A DNA stretch of 64,000 bases, from contig NZ_JAGINW010000001.1 of NCBI RefSeq assembly GCF_017876405.1, positions 9,437,203-9,501,202 of the forward strand. The letters are read 5' to 3'. The stretch's first letter is position 1; the number at the start of each line of letters is the position of its first letter. The position numbers and the translations under genes are program-made. The notes under the pieces are model-generated. The model worked only from the letters and a program-made list of their open reading frames with translations, was not told the DNA's origin and searched no databases. Source of the stretch: Kibdelosporangium banguiense (GTDB lineage Bacteria > Actinomycetota > Actinomycetes > Mycobacteriales > Pseudonocardiaceae). This document shows positions 9,561 to 19,341 of the stretch, piece by piece.

Positions 9561-10952
9561 CTACTCGACGGCCGGACACGTGGCGCCGCGCCGGGGAGTC
9601 CTCAGCGACAGCAGATATTCGTCCACTGTGGACCGAGTACAGGCGCTGCGATGGTAGACGGCGTGGCCGGCACCCTCGTAGGTCAGCAGTGCCGTGTTGG
9701 CCGGTGCCTGCTTTTGGATGTTGCGTGCCCAGGCGTATGGAGTGGCGGGGTCGTACAGGGAGTTCAGCAGCAGGACCATGGGGGCTTGGGGGATGTTCAA
9801 CCGGTGGGGTGGATTCGTCGGCGGGCCGGGGATTCCGGCGCACGCGGTGATTTCCTCGTGTCCGAGCTTGCCGCCGCGCATGATCGGGCCCTGGCGCAGT
9901 TCCTCGGCACGGATGGCCGAGTACTGCCGGAAGTCCTTGATTCGTAAGTCGAAGTCCTGGCAGACGGTGGCCAGGCGGATCGAGTCGTAGTTGTACTCGG
10001 CCAGTGCCGACGCAGGAGGCTTGCCGGCCGCGGTGTCGGCGATCATCTGCGCCATGTCCTGCCAGTCCGGGCCGTACATGTCACTGAACACCCAGTCCCG
10101 CAGCCAGTTGTGGTCCTTCGGCATCTGGTCGGCGATCTGAAGCGCCTTCTGCCATGTCGCCATGACGTCCTGGCCGTGCAGTGCGCACGTGGTGGTGCGG
10201 TCGCACCACTGGACGAACTGCCTGAAGACGTCGTCGGCCGCGGCGGCCCGGTCGGCCGTGAAGTGCTGAATGTCCACGCTGTGGTCGATGTTGCTGTCCA
10301 GCACCATCGCGCGGATCCGGCTGCCGAACTTCTCGGCGTACTGCTGGCCGAGCAATGTCCCGTAGGAGATCCCGTGGTAGTTGATCTTCTGTTCGCTCAG
10401 GGCTCGGCGGACCGCCTCCATGTCCTGGGCCGTGATGCCGGTGTCGGCGTGGTCGAAGATGGGGCTGTTGCGCGCACGGCAGTCCGCGATCAGCTGCTGG
10501 TTGTAGCGTCGCAACGCATCGAACTGCGCCGCGTCGGCCGGTTCGTTGCTCGGCGGCTTGGCGGAGTACTCGCACTTGACGATCCGGCTGCCGCCGGTAC
10601 CCCGCAGGTCGAACCCGACGATGTCGAATCTGGCCCGGATCTCGGGGCTGAAGTAGTTCGGCACGAGCGCGAACTCGGCGTTCGACGAACCGGGACCGCC
10701 GGGGTTGACCAGCAGCACGCCAAGGCGGTTCGCCGGGTCGGTGGCCCTGTGCCGGGCCACCGCGAGGTCGATCGATGATCCCCAGGGCCTGTTCCAGTCC
10801 AGCGGAACACGCAGAGTGCCGCATTCGCCGTCCGGCACATCGGGACAGGCCCCCCAGACGATCGATGATGGAGACCACACAGGCTCCGCCATCGCGGGGG
10901 TTGTGCCGGTCAGCAGGAGCAGGCTTGTCAGGACGGCTCCGAACATTCGCAT
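9561..10952 (-). CDS. secreted alpha/beta-hydrolase, tripeptidyl/prolyl aminopeptidase type
   Basis: The 463-residue protein starts at ATG 10952, chosen over upstream in-frame codons because GGAGG precedes it at the right distance. A signal peptide ends near residue 21 (PAMA/EP). The alpha/beta-hydrolase fold shows LLVNPGGPGSSN (oxyanion region), the nucleophile elbow GISYG (Ser near residue 193), an Asp in LYDPATPY and His in EGAGHAVY. The layout matches the Streptomyces secreted tripeptidyl aminopeptidases (SlpD/SlpE/Tap, peptidase S33), which clip N-terminal tripeptides. It sits 14 bp downstream of the subtilase gene on the same strand, so the two are probably co-transcribed: an endoprotease plus an exopeptidase for external protein digestion. 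Confidence 0.88.
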   Translation of the reverse strand: MRMFGAVLTSLLLLTGTTPAMAEPVWSPSSIVWGACPDVPDGECGTLRVPLDWNRPWGSSIDLAVARHRATDPANRLGVLLVNPGGPGSSNAEFALVPNYFSPEIRARFDIVGFDLRGTGGSRIVKCEYSAKPPSNEPADAAQFDALRRYNQQLIADCRARNSPIFDHADTGITAQDMEAVRRALSEQKINYHGISYGTLLGQQYAEKFGSRIRAMVLDSNIDHSVDIQHFTADRAAAADDVFRQFVQWCDRTTTCALHGQDVMATWQKALQIADQMPKDHNWLRDWVFSDMYGPDWQDMAQMIADTAAGKPPASALAEYNYDSIRLATVCQDFDLRIKDFRQYSAIRAEELRQGPIMRGGKLGHEEITACAGIPGPPTNPPHRLNIPQAPMVLLLNSLYDPATPYAWARNIQKQAPANTALLTYEGAGHAVYHRSACTRSTVDEYLLSLRTPRRGATCPAVE

Positions 10953-10966
10953 GGGTCCTCCACTCG

Positions 10967-13900
10967 TCAATCGAGGCGGTAGGCGCGGACCACGGTTTGC
11001 CGTAGTTCGCCGCCGTGGTCGTCGGTCGCCCGCACACGCAGCGAGGCGAACGCGCCTGGACGCTGCGGATTGGGCACTAGCGCGGTCCGGCCTGCCACTG
11101 GGACCGTCTTCCACGACGCGCCGTCGTCGAAGGACGCCTCGACCGCGAAGTGGCGCAACGGCCGGTTGGCCGCGCCCACCTGCTGATCGACTACCAGTGG
11201 CACAGCCAGGATTCGCCCAGCTGGTGCTGTGCCGGTCTGCGAGAGCCTCGGGGTGAATCGCACCACCGACAGCGGCAGCAGTGTCTCGCCTGCCGTGGTG
11301 TCCGACCGGAACGTCCAGCTCAACGCCACGCGGGTGCTGAAGTCCGATATCCCTGGCGCACGGTCGGCGGCCACGTCCAGCGTGTAGGTGGCCATGCCCG
11401 GCCGCACCGGGAACTCGGCCCAGCCGGGGGTGGGGCTGTCCCCGATGAGGACGCCGTCGCGAGTCAGCGTGGTTCGCGCGGACGCCGTGGTGGACGTGCC
11501 GAAGTGTCCGGCACGATCACCGAACGGCCACAGCAGGGACTGGATCACGTCGCCGTTGCGGAACAGGTATGTGCCTCCGGCGGGCAGTGTGGGCCCGAAG
11601 ACCGGCTCGTTGAACGACTGGTCGTAAGTGCGGCCCGCCTGGTAGGTCTCGGTGGCGGAGTACTGGGACACGTCGAAGCCCAGGAACAACGCCCAGCTCC
11701 AGCCCAGGCCCGGTGTCACGTATGTGGTCAGCGGTGAGGTCGCGGGAATCGGTCCGAGTGGCGAGGCGAGTCCCGATGGCAGGGTCGGCCCAACGACGAA
11801 GTCCGACTGGACGCCGGGCGGGATGGGGCCGACGGTGGTGCGGACGCGTGCCAGGTCGGCGACGCGCGGCTTGCGGACGAAACCGGTCGGCACCCGGCCG
11901 GGCGACTGCCAGGCAAGCAGGTAATGGCCAGCCGTGCCGCTGAACTGTGCGGCGATGAGAACGTCGTCCTCGGCGCCGGACAACACGGGGCCCGCGTGCG
12001 CCATGCGCAGTCCCGCAGGGAAACCATTCGGGTAGTACACCGTCTGCACTGCCTTGACCCCATTGCGCTTCCGTTGTACGTCCAGGCTCTGCGGGCCGGG
12101 CGTGGCGGCCGGATCGGGCGGGGTGATGCGCACAGGCTTGGCGGTTCGTGAGTCGAGCACGACTCGTGTGTCGGCGCCGACGTGGAGGTCGGGCCGCATC
12201 AGCAGTACCGGCTGGTCGCTGTCGAGACCGAAGTCGGTCATCACCATGTAGTCACCCGCCGGCAGCCGCAGACTGCCTGTGCCGTCGGAATCGGCGACGA
12301 CACGAATCAGGTCGCCCGACAACGACACCACAGTCGTGGAGTAGTCGTTCGCGGGCGCGCCGGCCGAATCGAGGTGGTCGAACGTCACTCGGTAGGTCTC
12401 TGCCTCCAGGTTCATGGCAACAGGTGTACGGACCACACGCCCTCCCCCGGTCGCGACGACAGCACCGGAGTAGATGCCATTTGCTGCCGCTGCGCGCGGG
12501 TCTCCTGTCGCCGTCACGTCTGCTTGGCCACCGGCCGGAACGGTTACCCGCGCAGGGACTACCGAGAACACGTTGTGTTGCTTGCCGTCTGGGCCGTTCG
12601 TCGACACGGTCAGGTCCAGCGTCACCGGCTCTGTCCCGGAGTTGCGGTACGCCAGGCGTTTCGGCGCGGACACATCGTCGTCGTGCGGCCACTCGACTCC
12701 GATTCCGATCGACACCGGGTCCGTGGTGATCGTTGTAGTGAGGGCCGCGGCCACGTCCAGGCGGCCGGCTCCTTGCTCGTACGCCGTAAGTGCGCTGTTC
12801 GGGTGGGCCGCCGCGGTCAGCGTGGCCTTGAGTTGTGTGCCCGACCAGTCTGGGTGCTGTTGTTTGAGCAACGCCGCCGCGCCTGCCACATGTGGTGTGG
12901 CCATCGACGTGCCGGATAGAGCGACGTGCTTGTCGTCGATTGGGGTACCGGCGTGTCCTTGGGCGGACCGTGCGGCGACGATGTCCACGCCGGGCGCGGT
13001 GATGTCCGGTTTGATGCCGCCGTCACCGCTGCGTGGCCCCCGGCTGGAGAACGAGGCGAGAGTGTCGTCCCGCTCCACCGCGCCGACGGTGAGCGCGGCG
13101 TCGGTGGTGCCTGGCGACCTCAGGGTGCCGCGTGCTCCGGCGTTGCCGGCCGCGACGACGAACAGCATCCCGTTGTGTGCCGAGAGTTCCTCGATCGCGG
13201 CCTCCATCGGGTCGAGGCCTTCGGAGTCCGGGAAGCTGAGGCTCATGTTGACCACCTGCGCGCCTTGTTCGGCGGCCCATCGCATCCCTTCGATGACACG
13301 GGAGGCAGGGCAGCGGCCGGTCACGTCGCAGACCTTCACGTCCAGCAGTCGCGCGTCCGGCGCTACGCCGCGGTATTTCGCGTCGTGGCTCGCGATCGTC
13401 GCGGCCACGTGCGTGCCATGCCCGAAGCGATCGACTGTGTCGGGCTCGGTGCTGAAGTTCCGCTCGGCCACCTCGCGGCCGGCGAGGTCGGGGTGGGCCC
13501 CGTCCACACCCGTGTCCACCACCGCCACGGTCACGCCGGTTCCTGTCAGGCCGGCCGCCCACCCCGTGGGTGCGCCCACCTGGGCCGTGCTGCGGTCCAG
13601 CGTCGGACGCAGCACGGCGTCCAGCCACACTTTGCCCGTACCGAGCCGTTGTATGCCTGCCCAGCCACCGTTCTTGGGGACCTCGGCGGCGACTGCGCGC
13701 GCCGCAGGCAGCGGTCGCGCCTCCCGCGCCCCTGGGGGCGCGCCACTGCCGGACACGATCACTGGCACGGTGTCGCGCCGCGCGTCGTCGTACCCGGCGT
13801 CGATCAACCCGGTCACGTCGAACAACCTCGGGTCAAGCCGTCCGTCGGCCAATGGCCGCACAACGTCATGTGGCATCACGTGCAGCCGTCCGCCGCGCCG

Positions 13901-14113
13901 GAACACCTGGAGCGACATCTGCTCCCGTCCGGCACCAGGAGTGATGGACTGGAGCCGGTCACCGTCGACGAGCACGCGGTCACCGGTGACCAGCGTGACT
14001 CCGTGCCCGGCGGCGGTATGGGGATTCGCCGTGGCGGGTGGTGCGACCACCGCGCCGACCGAGAAGACGAGTGCGAACCACCCGGCAACCCCGCGCAGCC
14101 TGTAGCGAGCCAT
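10967..14113 (-). CDS. secreted subtilisin-like serine protease (S8), large multidomain form
   Basis: This is a 1048-residue secreted protease. ATG 14113 has GGAGAGGAAG upstream, and the signal peptide ends near residue 26 (PATA/NP). An inhibitor-like propeptide region carries VTLVTGDRV, typical of actinomycete S8 proteases. The catalytic triad is seen in VAVVDTGVDG (Asp, about 196), GHGTHVAATIA (His, about 233) and GTSMATPHVAG (Ser, about 402). The remaining 600 residues are beta-rich extension domains with no clear catalytic motif. Large S8 enzymes of this type degrade extracellular protein in stationary phase. The gene heads an operon with the tripeptidyl-peptidase-like hydrolase and is divergent from the nSTAND gene across 203 bp. 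Confidence 0.93.
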   Translation of the reverse strand: MARYRLRGVAGWFALVFSVGAVVAPPATANPHTAAGHGVTLVTGDRVLVDGDRLQSITPGAGREQMSLQVFRRGGRLHVMPHDVVRPLADGRLDPRLFDVTGLIDAGYDDARRDTVPVIVSGSGAPPGAREARPLPAARAVAAEVPKNGGWAGIQRLGTGKVWLDAVLRPTLDRSTAQVGAPTGWAAGLTGTGVTVAVVDTGVDGAHPDLAGREVAERNFSTEPDTVDRFGHGTHVAATIASHDAKYRGVAPDARLLDVKVCDVTGRCPASRVIEGMRWAAEQGAQVVNMSLSFPDSEGLDPMEAAIEELSAHNGMLFVVAAGNAGARGTLRSPGTTDAALTVGAVERDDTLASFSSRGPRSGDGGIKPDITAPGVDIVAARSAQGHAGTPIDDKHVALSGTSMATPHVAGAAALLKQQHPDWSGTQLKATLTAAAHPNSALTAYEQGAGRLDVAAALTTTITTDPVSIGIGVEWPHDDDVSAPKRLAYRNSGTEPVTLDLTVSTNGPDGKQHNVFSVVPARVTVPAGGQADVTATGDPRAAAANGIYSGAVVATGGGRVVRTPVAMNLEAETYRVTFDHLDSAGAPANDYSTTVVSLSGDLIRVVADSDGTGSLRLPAGDYMVMTDFGLDSDQPVLLMRPDLHVGADTRVVLDSRTAKPVRITPPDPAATPGPQSLDVQRKRNGVKAVQTVYYPNGFPAGLRMAHAGPVLSGAEDDVLIAAQFSGTAGHYLLAWQSPGRVPTGFVRKPRVADLARVRTTVGPIPPGVQSDFVVGPTLPSGLASPLGPIPATSPLTTYVTPGLGWSWALFLGFDVSQYSATETYQAGRTYDQSFNEPVFGPTLPAGGTYLFRNGDVIQSLLWPFGDRAGHFGTSTTASARTTLTRDGVLIGDSPTPGWAEFPVRPGMATYTLDVAADRAPGISDFSTRVALSWTFRSDTTAGETLLPLSVVRFTPRLSQTGTAPAGRILAVPLVVDQQVGAANRPLRHFAVEASFDDGASWKTVPVAGRTALVPNPQRPGAFASLRVRATDDHGGELRQTVVRAYRLD

Positions 14114-14316
14114 AGGCTCTTCCTCTCCATGAGCAGGGCCCGCGCCCGGCTGGGACGCGGCCTGGAGAATCGATTGCAGGACGAGACATATCGGCCGGCC
14201 GGGGTGTTCAGCGTCGTGCCGGCGCACTGAACACCAGGTTCCGAACACCGCCGTCCGACTGGGGTGAGCACGCCGTACGTTCGCTGAAGAACCGGGAGGT
14301 ATCGAGGGGAGCGAGA

Positions 14317-17010
14317 GTGCCGAGCACCGAACGGCCGCTGGGCGCCGAGGACACGCCGTTGCTCAAGTTCGCCGGTGACCTGCGGCGGTTACGCCGGCGC
14401 GCAGGCACGCCGTCCTACCGTGAACTGGGCCGCCGGGCGCACTATTCGGCAGCCGCGCTGGCCGAGGCCACGGCCGGGCGAAGACTGCCCAGCCTCGCCG
14501 TGACGCGGGCCTTTGTGCGCGAATGCGGCGGCGATGTGGCTGAATGGACCGAGCGTTGGCGCGACCTGTCCGCTGTGCCGGAGCGGGTGGACGACGCCCC
14601 ACCGTATGTGGGGCTTGCCGCGTACCAGGCCGAGGACGCTGAACGGTTCTTCGGCCGTGAGGCCGTTGTGGCGTCGTTGCTGGAACTGGTGCGAGAACGT
14701 CCTTTCGTCGGCGTGTTCGGCGCGTCCGGATCGGGCAAGTCGTCATTGCTGCGCGCCGGTCTCGTCGCGTCGTGGGACAGTCCCGCGACCGTGGTCACGC
14801 CCGGATCCGACCCGATCACCGCGCTGGCGCTGCGTATCGCGGCACTGCTCGACCGGCCGGTGGCCGATGTGCGATCCGAACTGGCGGCCGGTACTGATGC
14901 TCTGCGGACGCTGCTACGTCGCGTCGGAGACGACGTACTGCTTGTCGTCGACCAGTTCGAGGAGGCATTCACCCACTGCACCGCCGCCGACCGCGCGTGG
15001 CTGATCGAAGCACTGACCCGCACAGCCTCGACGGCCACACGGGTGGTGGTGTGCGTTCGCGCGGACTTCTACGGCCACTGTGGACAGTACCCGGAGCTGT
15101 CCGAGGCGCTGCATCGGGCGCAACTGCTGGTCGGCCCCATGACTGCCGACGAGTTGCGCCGCGCCGTCACCGGGCCCGCCGCCCAGCGAGGCGTGTCGGT
15201 GGAGTCAGCGTTGCTCGCACGGCTCGTCGCGGACGTGTCGGGTCAGCCGGGGGCGTTGCCGCTGGTGTCGCATGTGCTGGTCGAAACCTGGCGGCGACGG
15301 CGTGGCATGGTCCTGACTCTGGCGGGCTACCAGGACGCGGGCGGCGTGGAGCACGCGCTGGCCCGATCCGCCGACGAGGTCCACGACGCACTGCCGCCAG
15401 ACCTCCGGTCGGCTGTCAGGCCCCTGTTCCTGCGACTGACCACACCGGGCGACGCCACCGGGGACACCCGGCGGCGTGTCCGGCGCGCCGAGATCGACGC
15501 GCCGGCTGGCCTGCTGGACCAGTTGGCCGCCGCCCGCCTGCTCACGATCGACCGCGACGACGTCGAACTGACCCACGAGGCGCTGCTGCACGCCTGGCCG
15601 AAACTCGCGGCCTGGCTGGACGAGGACCGCGACGCGCTGCGCGCTCACCGCAGGCTCACCGAAGCCGCGGACACCTGGCGTGCACACGACCGCGACCCGG
15701 ACGCCCTCTATCGGGGCGCCCGCCTGGAGCAGGCACGGCAACTGCTCGACCGCCTCAATGCCGCGGAACGGGAGTTCGTCGATACCGGTGTGGCGGCCGA
15801 ACGCACCCGCCACACCGACCGCCGCCGCTCGGTGCGCCGGCTACGACGACTCGCCGCGGGGCTCATCGTGCTCGTTCTCGTCCTGGCAGGCACCGCCACC
15901 TACGCCATGACCGCGCAACGCGAAGCGACCCGCGAGCGTAACGAAGCCTTGTCGCTGCGCGCCGCCGCGACCGCGGACCGCCTGCTGCGTGTACGCGCGG
16001 GGGACGCGGCCGCCCTCGCGCTGGCCGCCTATCGCGTCGCACCCACCGCCGAGGCCCGCGACGTGGTGCGGCTCGCCGCGGGCGTCCTGGCTGCCGACAC
16101 ATCCGCCCGGTTCGTGCTGCCGCCCGGCAGGCTGACAATGACCTGGGAGGACACCGCCTACCGCGTCTGGACCAGCGAACGCCGACCGGGCGGACTGCTG
16201 CCGACCGGCACCTTCCACTACGCGATCAGCGCCGACCAACGGCGAGTGCTGCTCAAGTCGACCCAATTCCACGACTACTCGCTCTGGGACGTCACCGACC
16301 CCGGCACCCCACGGCAACTCGCGACGCTCACCGGATGGCCACTGGTGGAAGGCATCGACGCCACCGGCTCCCTGCTCACCACCATCGAGGACGGCAGCCC
16401 CGCCGTCTGGCACCTTGGCGACAGCAGTCGCACTCGTCTGCCCGTCCCGGATGTCGAGCGGGCAGTCCCACTGGCAGACGGCACCGGCGTCCTACTGGTG
16501 CGGCGCGAAGGCAAGCGGCGCCACGTCGAGTCGTGGTCGCTGACCGGATCACCGCACCGGACAGCTGTGCTCGCCGAACGGGACGAACCGTTGGAACTCA
16601 CTCCAGGGCCAGGCGATCTGCTCGCGATGGTCGCGCGGGACAGCTCACGGCTGGTCGTCCTGGACCAGGCGCGCCCAGTGCTCGACGTACCGCTGGGACC
16701 AGAACAGCGCCTGATCTGGTTCTCCCCGGACGGCCGGACCATAGTCGCCACGGGCGGAGACCAGGCTGCCCTGTGGGAGCTGCCCAGCGGGCGCGAACTG
16801 TTGTCGTTGCGGGCCTCCGGAACCCGCTTCGGGCTGGCACGCTACAACCCGGAAACCCGCGAACTCGCAGTCATCGACGGCGGCACAGACCACGTCTGGA
16901 ACCTCACCGTGGACGTCGAGCGCGCGATCCGGCAGGTATGCGTCCACCCCTCGGACGTCGACTGGGACAAGCACTTTCCGCACGTGCCGCCCCGCCCACT
17001 GTGCCCGTGA
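14317..17010 (+). CDS. XRE-nSTAND1 ATPase with membrane helix and WD40-like C-terminus
   Basis: The 897-residue protein starts at GTG 14317 with GAGGGGA upstream. Residues 15-85 form an XRE-like helix-turn-helix (YRELGRRAHYSAAALAEATAG). PYVGLAAYQAEDAERFFGRE introduces an nSTAND1 NTPase with Walker A GASGSGKSS (about 135-143) and Walker B VLLVVDQFEE (about 207-216). A winged-helix region follows (VELTHEALLHAWP). A single hydrophobic segment near 514-533 (LAAGLIVLVLVLAG) is followed by a roughly 350-residue beta-rich tail that resembles a degenerate WD40 propeller. STAND proteins are ligand-gated signalling ATPases, in some cases antiphage. The trigger and output are unknown here. The HTH suggests a membrane-tethered transcription regulator, but that is inference. 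Confidence 0.85.
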   Translation: MPSTERPLGAEDTPLLKFAGDLRRLRRRAGTPSYRELGRRAHYSAAALAEATAGRRLPSLAVTRAFVRECGGDVAEWTERWRDLSAVPERVDDAPPYVGLAAYQAEDAERFFGREAVVASLLELVRERPFVGVFGASGSGKSSLLRAGLVASWDSPATVVTPGSDPITALALRIAALLDRPVADVRSELAAGTDALRTLLRRVGDDVLLVVDQFEEAFTHCTAADRAWLIEALTRTASTATRVVVCVRADFYGHCGQYPELSEALHRAQLLVGPMTADELRRAVTGPAAQRGVSVESALLARLVADVSGQPGALPLVSHVLVETWRRRRGMVLTLAGYQDAGGVEHALARSADEVHDALPPDLRSAVRPLFLRLTTPGDATGDTRRRVRRAEIDAPAGLLDQLAAARLLTIDRDDVELTHEALLHAWPKLAAWLDEDRDALRAHRRLTEAADTWRAHDRDPDALYRGARLEQARQLLDRLNAAEREFVDTGVAAERTRHTDRRRSVRRLRRLAAGLIVLVLVLAGTATYAMTAQREATRERNEALSLRAAATADRLLRVRAGDAAALALAAYRVAPTAEARDVVRLAAGVLAADTSARFVLPPGRLTMTWEDTAYRVWTSERRPGGLLPTGTFHYAISADQRRVLLKSTQFHDYSLWDVTDPGTPRQLATLTGWPLVEGIDATGSLLTTIEDGSPAVWHLGDSSRTRLPVPDVERAVPLADGTGVLLVRREGKRRHVESWSLTGSPHRTAVLAERDEPLELTPGPGDLLAMVARDSSRLVVLDQARPVLDVPLGPEQRLIWFSPDGRTIVATGGDQAALWELPSGRELLSLRASGTRFGLARYNPETRELAVIDGGTDHVWNLTVDVERAIRQVCVHPSDVDWDKHFPHVPPRPLCP

Positions 17011-17020
17011 TCCACTGCTT

Positions 17021-17040
17021 GGCAGCCACCGAGTGCTGCC
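17021..17040 (+). terminator. hairpin after the nSTAND1 gene
   Basis: A 6-bp stem GGCAGC/GCTGCC with an 8-base loop starts 11 bases after the stop codon. It is short and unsupported by a T tract. Confidence 0.35.
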
Positions 17041-17128
17041 GCATGGCGGCTGGTATACGGCGGTTTGTGTGCTACTAGTCATGAAGGTCAACAACGCTGA
17101 GCACGACGACCGGGAAGGGCGCGCGCAG

Positions 17129-18349
17129 ATGCCGGACTCCGCCCAGGACAATCGCTATCCACCGAGGACAGTGCCGGCGGCGGTCGCGTCCTGGTTGCTC
17201 CCGGAGATACCCAGGGTCGCCCAGGAGATGATCGACGCGATCCGGCACGAGGTGCCGGCCTACAACCGCCCGCTCAACGGCGCCTTCGGCGTCGCTCTCC
17301 GCCTGGGCGTCGAACAGGGGCTCCGGCAGTTCATGGAGCTCATCACCAACCCAGGCGCCCCACAGGAACACAACGCCAAGATCTACCGGCGCCTGGGACA
17401 AGGCGAGTGGCACGAGGGCCGCGGCCTCGACGCGCTGCAGGCCGCCTACCGCGTCGGCGCCCGGGTCGCCTGGCGCCAGTACGGGAGCGTGGCCAGGCGC
17501 GCGGGTTTCTCCGCCGAGATCACCAGCATCCTCGCCGAGGCCGTCTTCGCCCATATCAGCGGCATGGCAGCCGAGTCGGTGAAGGGCTATGCGCAAGCAC
17601 AAGCAGCCGCCGCGACCACTCTGCAGCGCAGCCGCGAACGCCTCTTCACCCAGCTGATGTCCACCACTCCGGTGTCCAGGACAACACTGGAAGACCTTGC
17701 CCGGCAGGCGAGATGGCCGTTGCCCAGTACAGCTGCCTGCGTCGCGATCGAGGCCGGCAACGGGGCCTCGATCGAGCTGACGACACTTCCGCAGGCCATC
17801 CTCGCGTCGACCGACGATACCGGGCAGTACCTGCTGATACCCGATTCGGAGATCCACGAGCTGGAACCGGTGCTACACCGTGTTCTGGGTGACAAGATCG
17901 CCGTCATCGGCCTCACAGTCCCGCTGTCGGACGTCCGGCACTCGCTGCTGTGGGCACGCCAGACACTCCAGTTGGCCCAGCGCGGCGCGATTCCCCGCAA
18001 ATCGCTGATCCACAGCACCAACCATCTCTGCGACCTGCTGCTGCTCAACGACGAACACCTCGCGCGGCAGGTCAGCGACCGGACCATCGGGGTCTTCCAG
18101 GACATGACCCCCGGCCAGCGCGACCGGCTCGCGTCCACCCTGCTGGCCTGGCTGACCTCGACCGGGCGCAGCGCCCCCGAAGTCGCGACACTGCTGAGCA
18201 TCCACCCACAGACCGTGCGCTACCGCATGCACCAGCTGTCCAAACTGTTCGGCGAACGATTGAGCAATCCGGACTTCCGATTCGAGGCCGAGGCCGCCTT
18301 GCGGGCCAGCGCCCTGCTCAAGAGAGCGCAGAACGCAGGACAGGGCTAG
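17129..18349 (+). CDS. PucR/CdaR-family transcriptional regulator
   Basis: The 406-residue protein has a helical N-terminal domain (EIPRVAQEMIDAIRHEVPAY, about 30-170), a middle GGDEF-like sensor region, and the PucR C-terminal helix-turn-helix near 345-395 (LLAWLTSTGRSAPEVATLL then HPQTVRYRMHQL). Such proteins activate neighbouring or distant catabolic and secondary-metabolite genes. I placed the start at ATG 17129, because GGGAAGGG lies about 10 bases upstream; an in-frame ATG at 17081 lacks a ribosome site. It reads away from the nSTAND1 gene end with no obvious partner. Next to it is only a lipase remnant, so its target may have been deleted. Confidence 0.85.
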   Translation: MPDSAQDNRYPPRTVPAAVASWLLPEIPRVAQEMIDAIRHEVPAYNRPLNGAFGVALRLGVEQGLRQFMELITNPGAPQEHNAKIYRRLGQGEWHEGRGLDALQAAYRVGARVAWRQYGSVARRAGFSAEITSILAEAVFAHISGMAAESVKGYAQAQAAAATTLQRSRERLFTQLMSTTPVSRTTLEDLARQARWPLPSTAACVAIEAGNGASIELTTLPQAILASTDDTGQYLLIPDSEIHELEPVLHRVLGDKIAVIGLTVPLSDVRHSLLWARQTLQLAQRGAIPRKSLIHSTNHLCDLLLLNDEHLARQVSDRTIGVFQDMTPGQRDRLASTLLAWLTSTGRSAPEVATLLSIHPQTVRYRMHQLSKLFGERLSNPDFRFEAEAALRASALLKRAQNAGQG

Positions 18350-18414
18350 TACCGTCCTCATAGGACACACGTGGGCGCTCACACCGTGAGCTCGGTGAAG
18401 TGCGCCCCCTGGCG

Positions 18415-18681
18415 AAGGTGACCGGTGATTTCGCCGATGCCGGCGACCAGCAGGCAGGCGGCCGCGAGTTCCTTCCGTACTACACCTCGCTGGGCGGGCC
18501 GAAGTCCTATCTGGAGCTTGCCGGTGCGGTCCATTCGTTCCCCACCACGGTCAATCCCACAGTCTCCCGAGCGATTGTGGCCTTCTTCAAGCGCTTCGTC
18601 AGTGGTGACAACCGGTTCAGCCCGTTCGTCTGCGGCTACGCCGGGCGCGCAGTCTCCGACTTCCGCAGCACAACCTGCTGA
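18415..18681 (+). pseudogene. C-terminal remnant of a cutinase-like lipase / polyester hydrolase
   Basis: The frame encodes PYYTSLGGPKSYLELAG, AVHSFPTTVNPTVSRAIV and FFKRFVSGDNRFSPFVCGY, ending in FRSTTC. This is the C-terminal third of the Streptomyces lipase/cutinase-like hydrolases of the PET-hydrolase type. The His of the triad would be in the AVHSFP segment (usually A-S/G-H-F), and the terminal cysteine pair is kept. The GHSMGG nucleophile elbow, the catalytic Asp and the signal peptide are all missing. The 5' side runs directly into the end of the PucR gene. It is a non-functional fragment. Confidence 0.65.
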
Positions 18682-18697
18682 AACGCGCCCTCGATGG

Positions 18698-19315
18698 CTA
18701 GGGCCCCGCTTTCCAGCGGTCGAGTGTGGCGGCGAGATGCTGGTCGAACAGGCCGACGAGGTCCACACCGGGATCGAGCAGCCACTGGATCTCCAGCCCG
18801 TCCATGACCGCGCACAGGTATCGGACCTCGGCCTCCGCCTGCGACCGGGTGACCGGTGCCACCTCACCGGCGTCGGCCGCCGTCACGAGTCGTGCCACCA
18901 GCGTCGCCACGAGGTCCGCGTAGCGATTCTGGATGAAGGCCCGCGCCGGATGATCGTCATGCGTGGCCTCCCCCGTGAGCCGGACGAACAGTTCGAGCAG
19001 GCCCCGGTTCCTGGTGTGGTAGCGCATCACCTCGCCCAGCCGCTCGAACACCGCCAGGCCGGTCTCCCCCTCCTCGGTGAGGGCGGTGGTCTGCCCTGCC
19101 CACCATTCGAGGACCGCGGCGAGCAGGTCCTCCTTGCGCTCGAAGTGCCGCAACAGGGCGGCCGCGGAGATCCCGGCATCGGCGGCGATCTGCCGCAACG
19201 ACGCGCCGTCGTAGCCACGCGCGGCGAAGGCCTCGGCCGCGGCGGCGACGATCTGCTGACGCCGCTTGATCCCGGTCCGGTAAGGCCCGCGCGTGGTGGG
19301 TTGCACTCCGCTCAT
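18698..19315 (-). CDS. TetR-family repressor
   Basis: The 205-residue protein begins at ATG 19315, preceded at 5 bases by AAGAGGAGG; a GTG at 19321 is too close to that site. The N-terminal helix-turn-helix reads IVAAAAEAFAARGYDGASLRQIAADAGISAAALLRHF. The C-terminal ligand domain has a BetI/TetR_C_6-like pattern. It is divergent from the Gfo/Idh operon, and a 38-bp inverted repeat fills the space between the two starts. Repression of the operon and of its own gene, relieved by a pathway compound, is the simple reading. Confidence 0.88.
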   Translation of the reverse strand: MSGVQPTTRGPYRTGIKRRQQIVAAAAEAFAARGYDGASLRQIAADAGISAAALLRHFERKEDLLAAVLEWWAGQTTALTEEGETGLAVFERLGEVMRYHTRNRGLLELFVRLTGEATHDDHPARAFIQNRYADLVATLVARLVTAADAGEVAPVTRSQAEAEVRYLCAVMDGLEIQWLLDPGVDLVGLFDQHLAATLDRWKAGP

Positions 19316-19341
19316 CGCCACCTCCTCTTGCCCTAAAAGCT

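Noticed and set aside
12474..14105. Open frame of 543 codons on the plus strand opposite the subtilase
   Set aside because: Ser/Pro/Arg-rich shadow with no motif; the subtilase triad on the other strand is complete.
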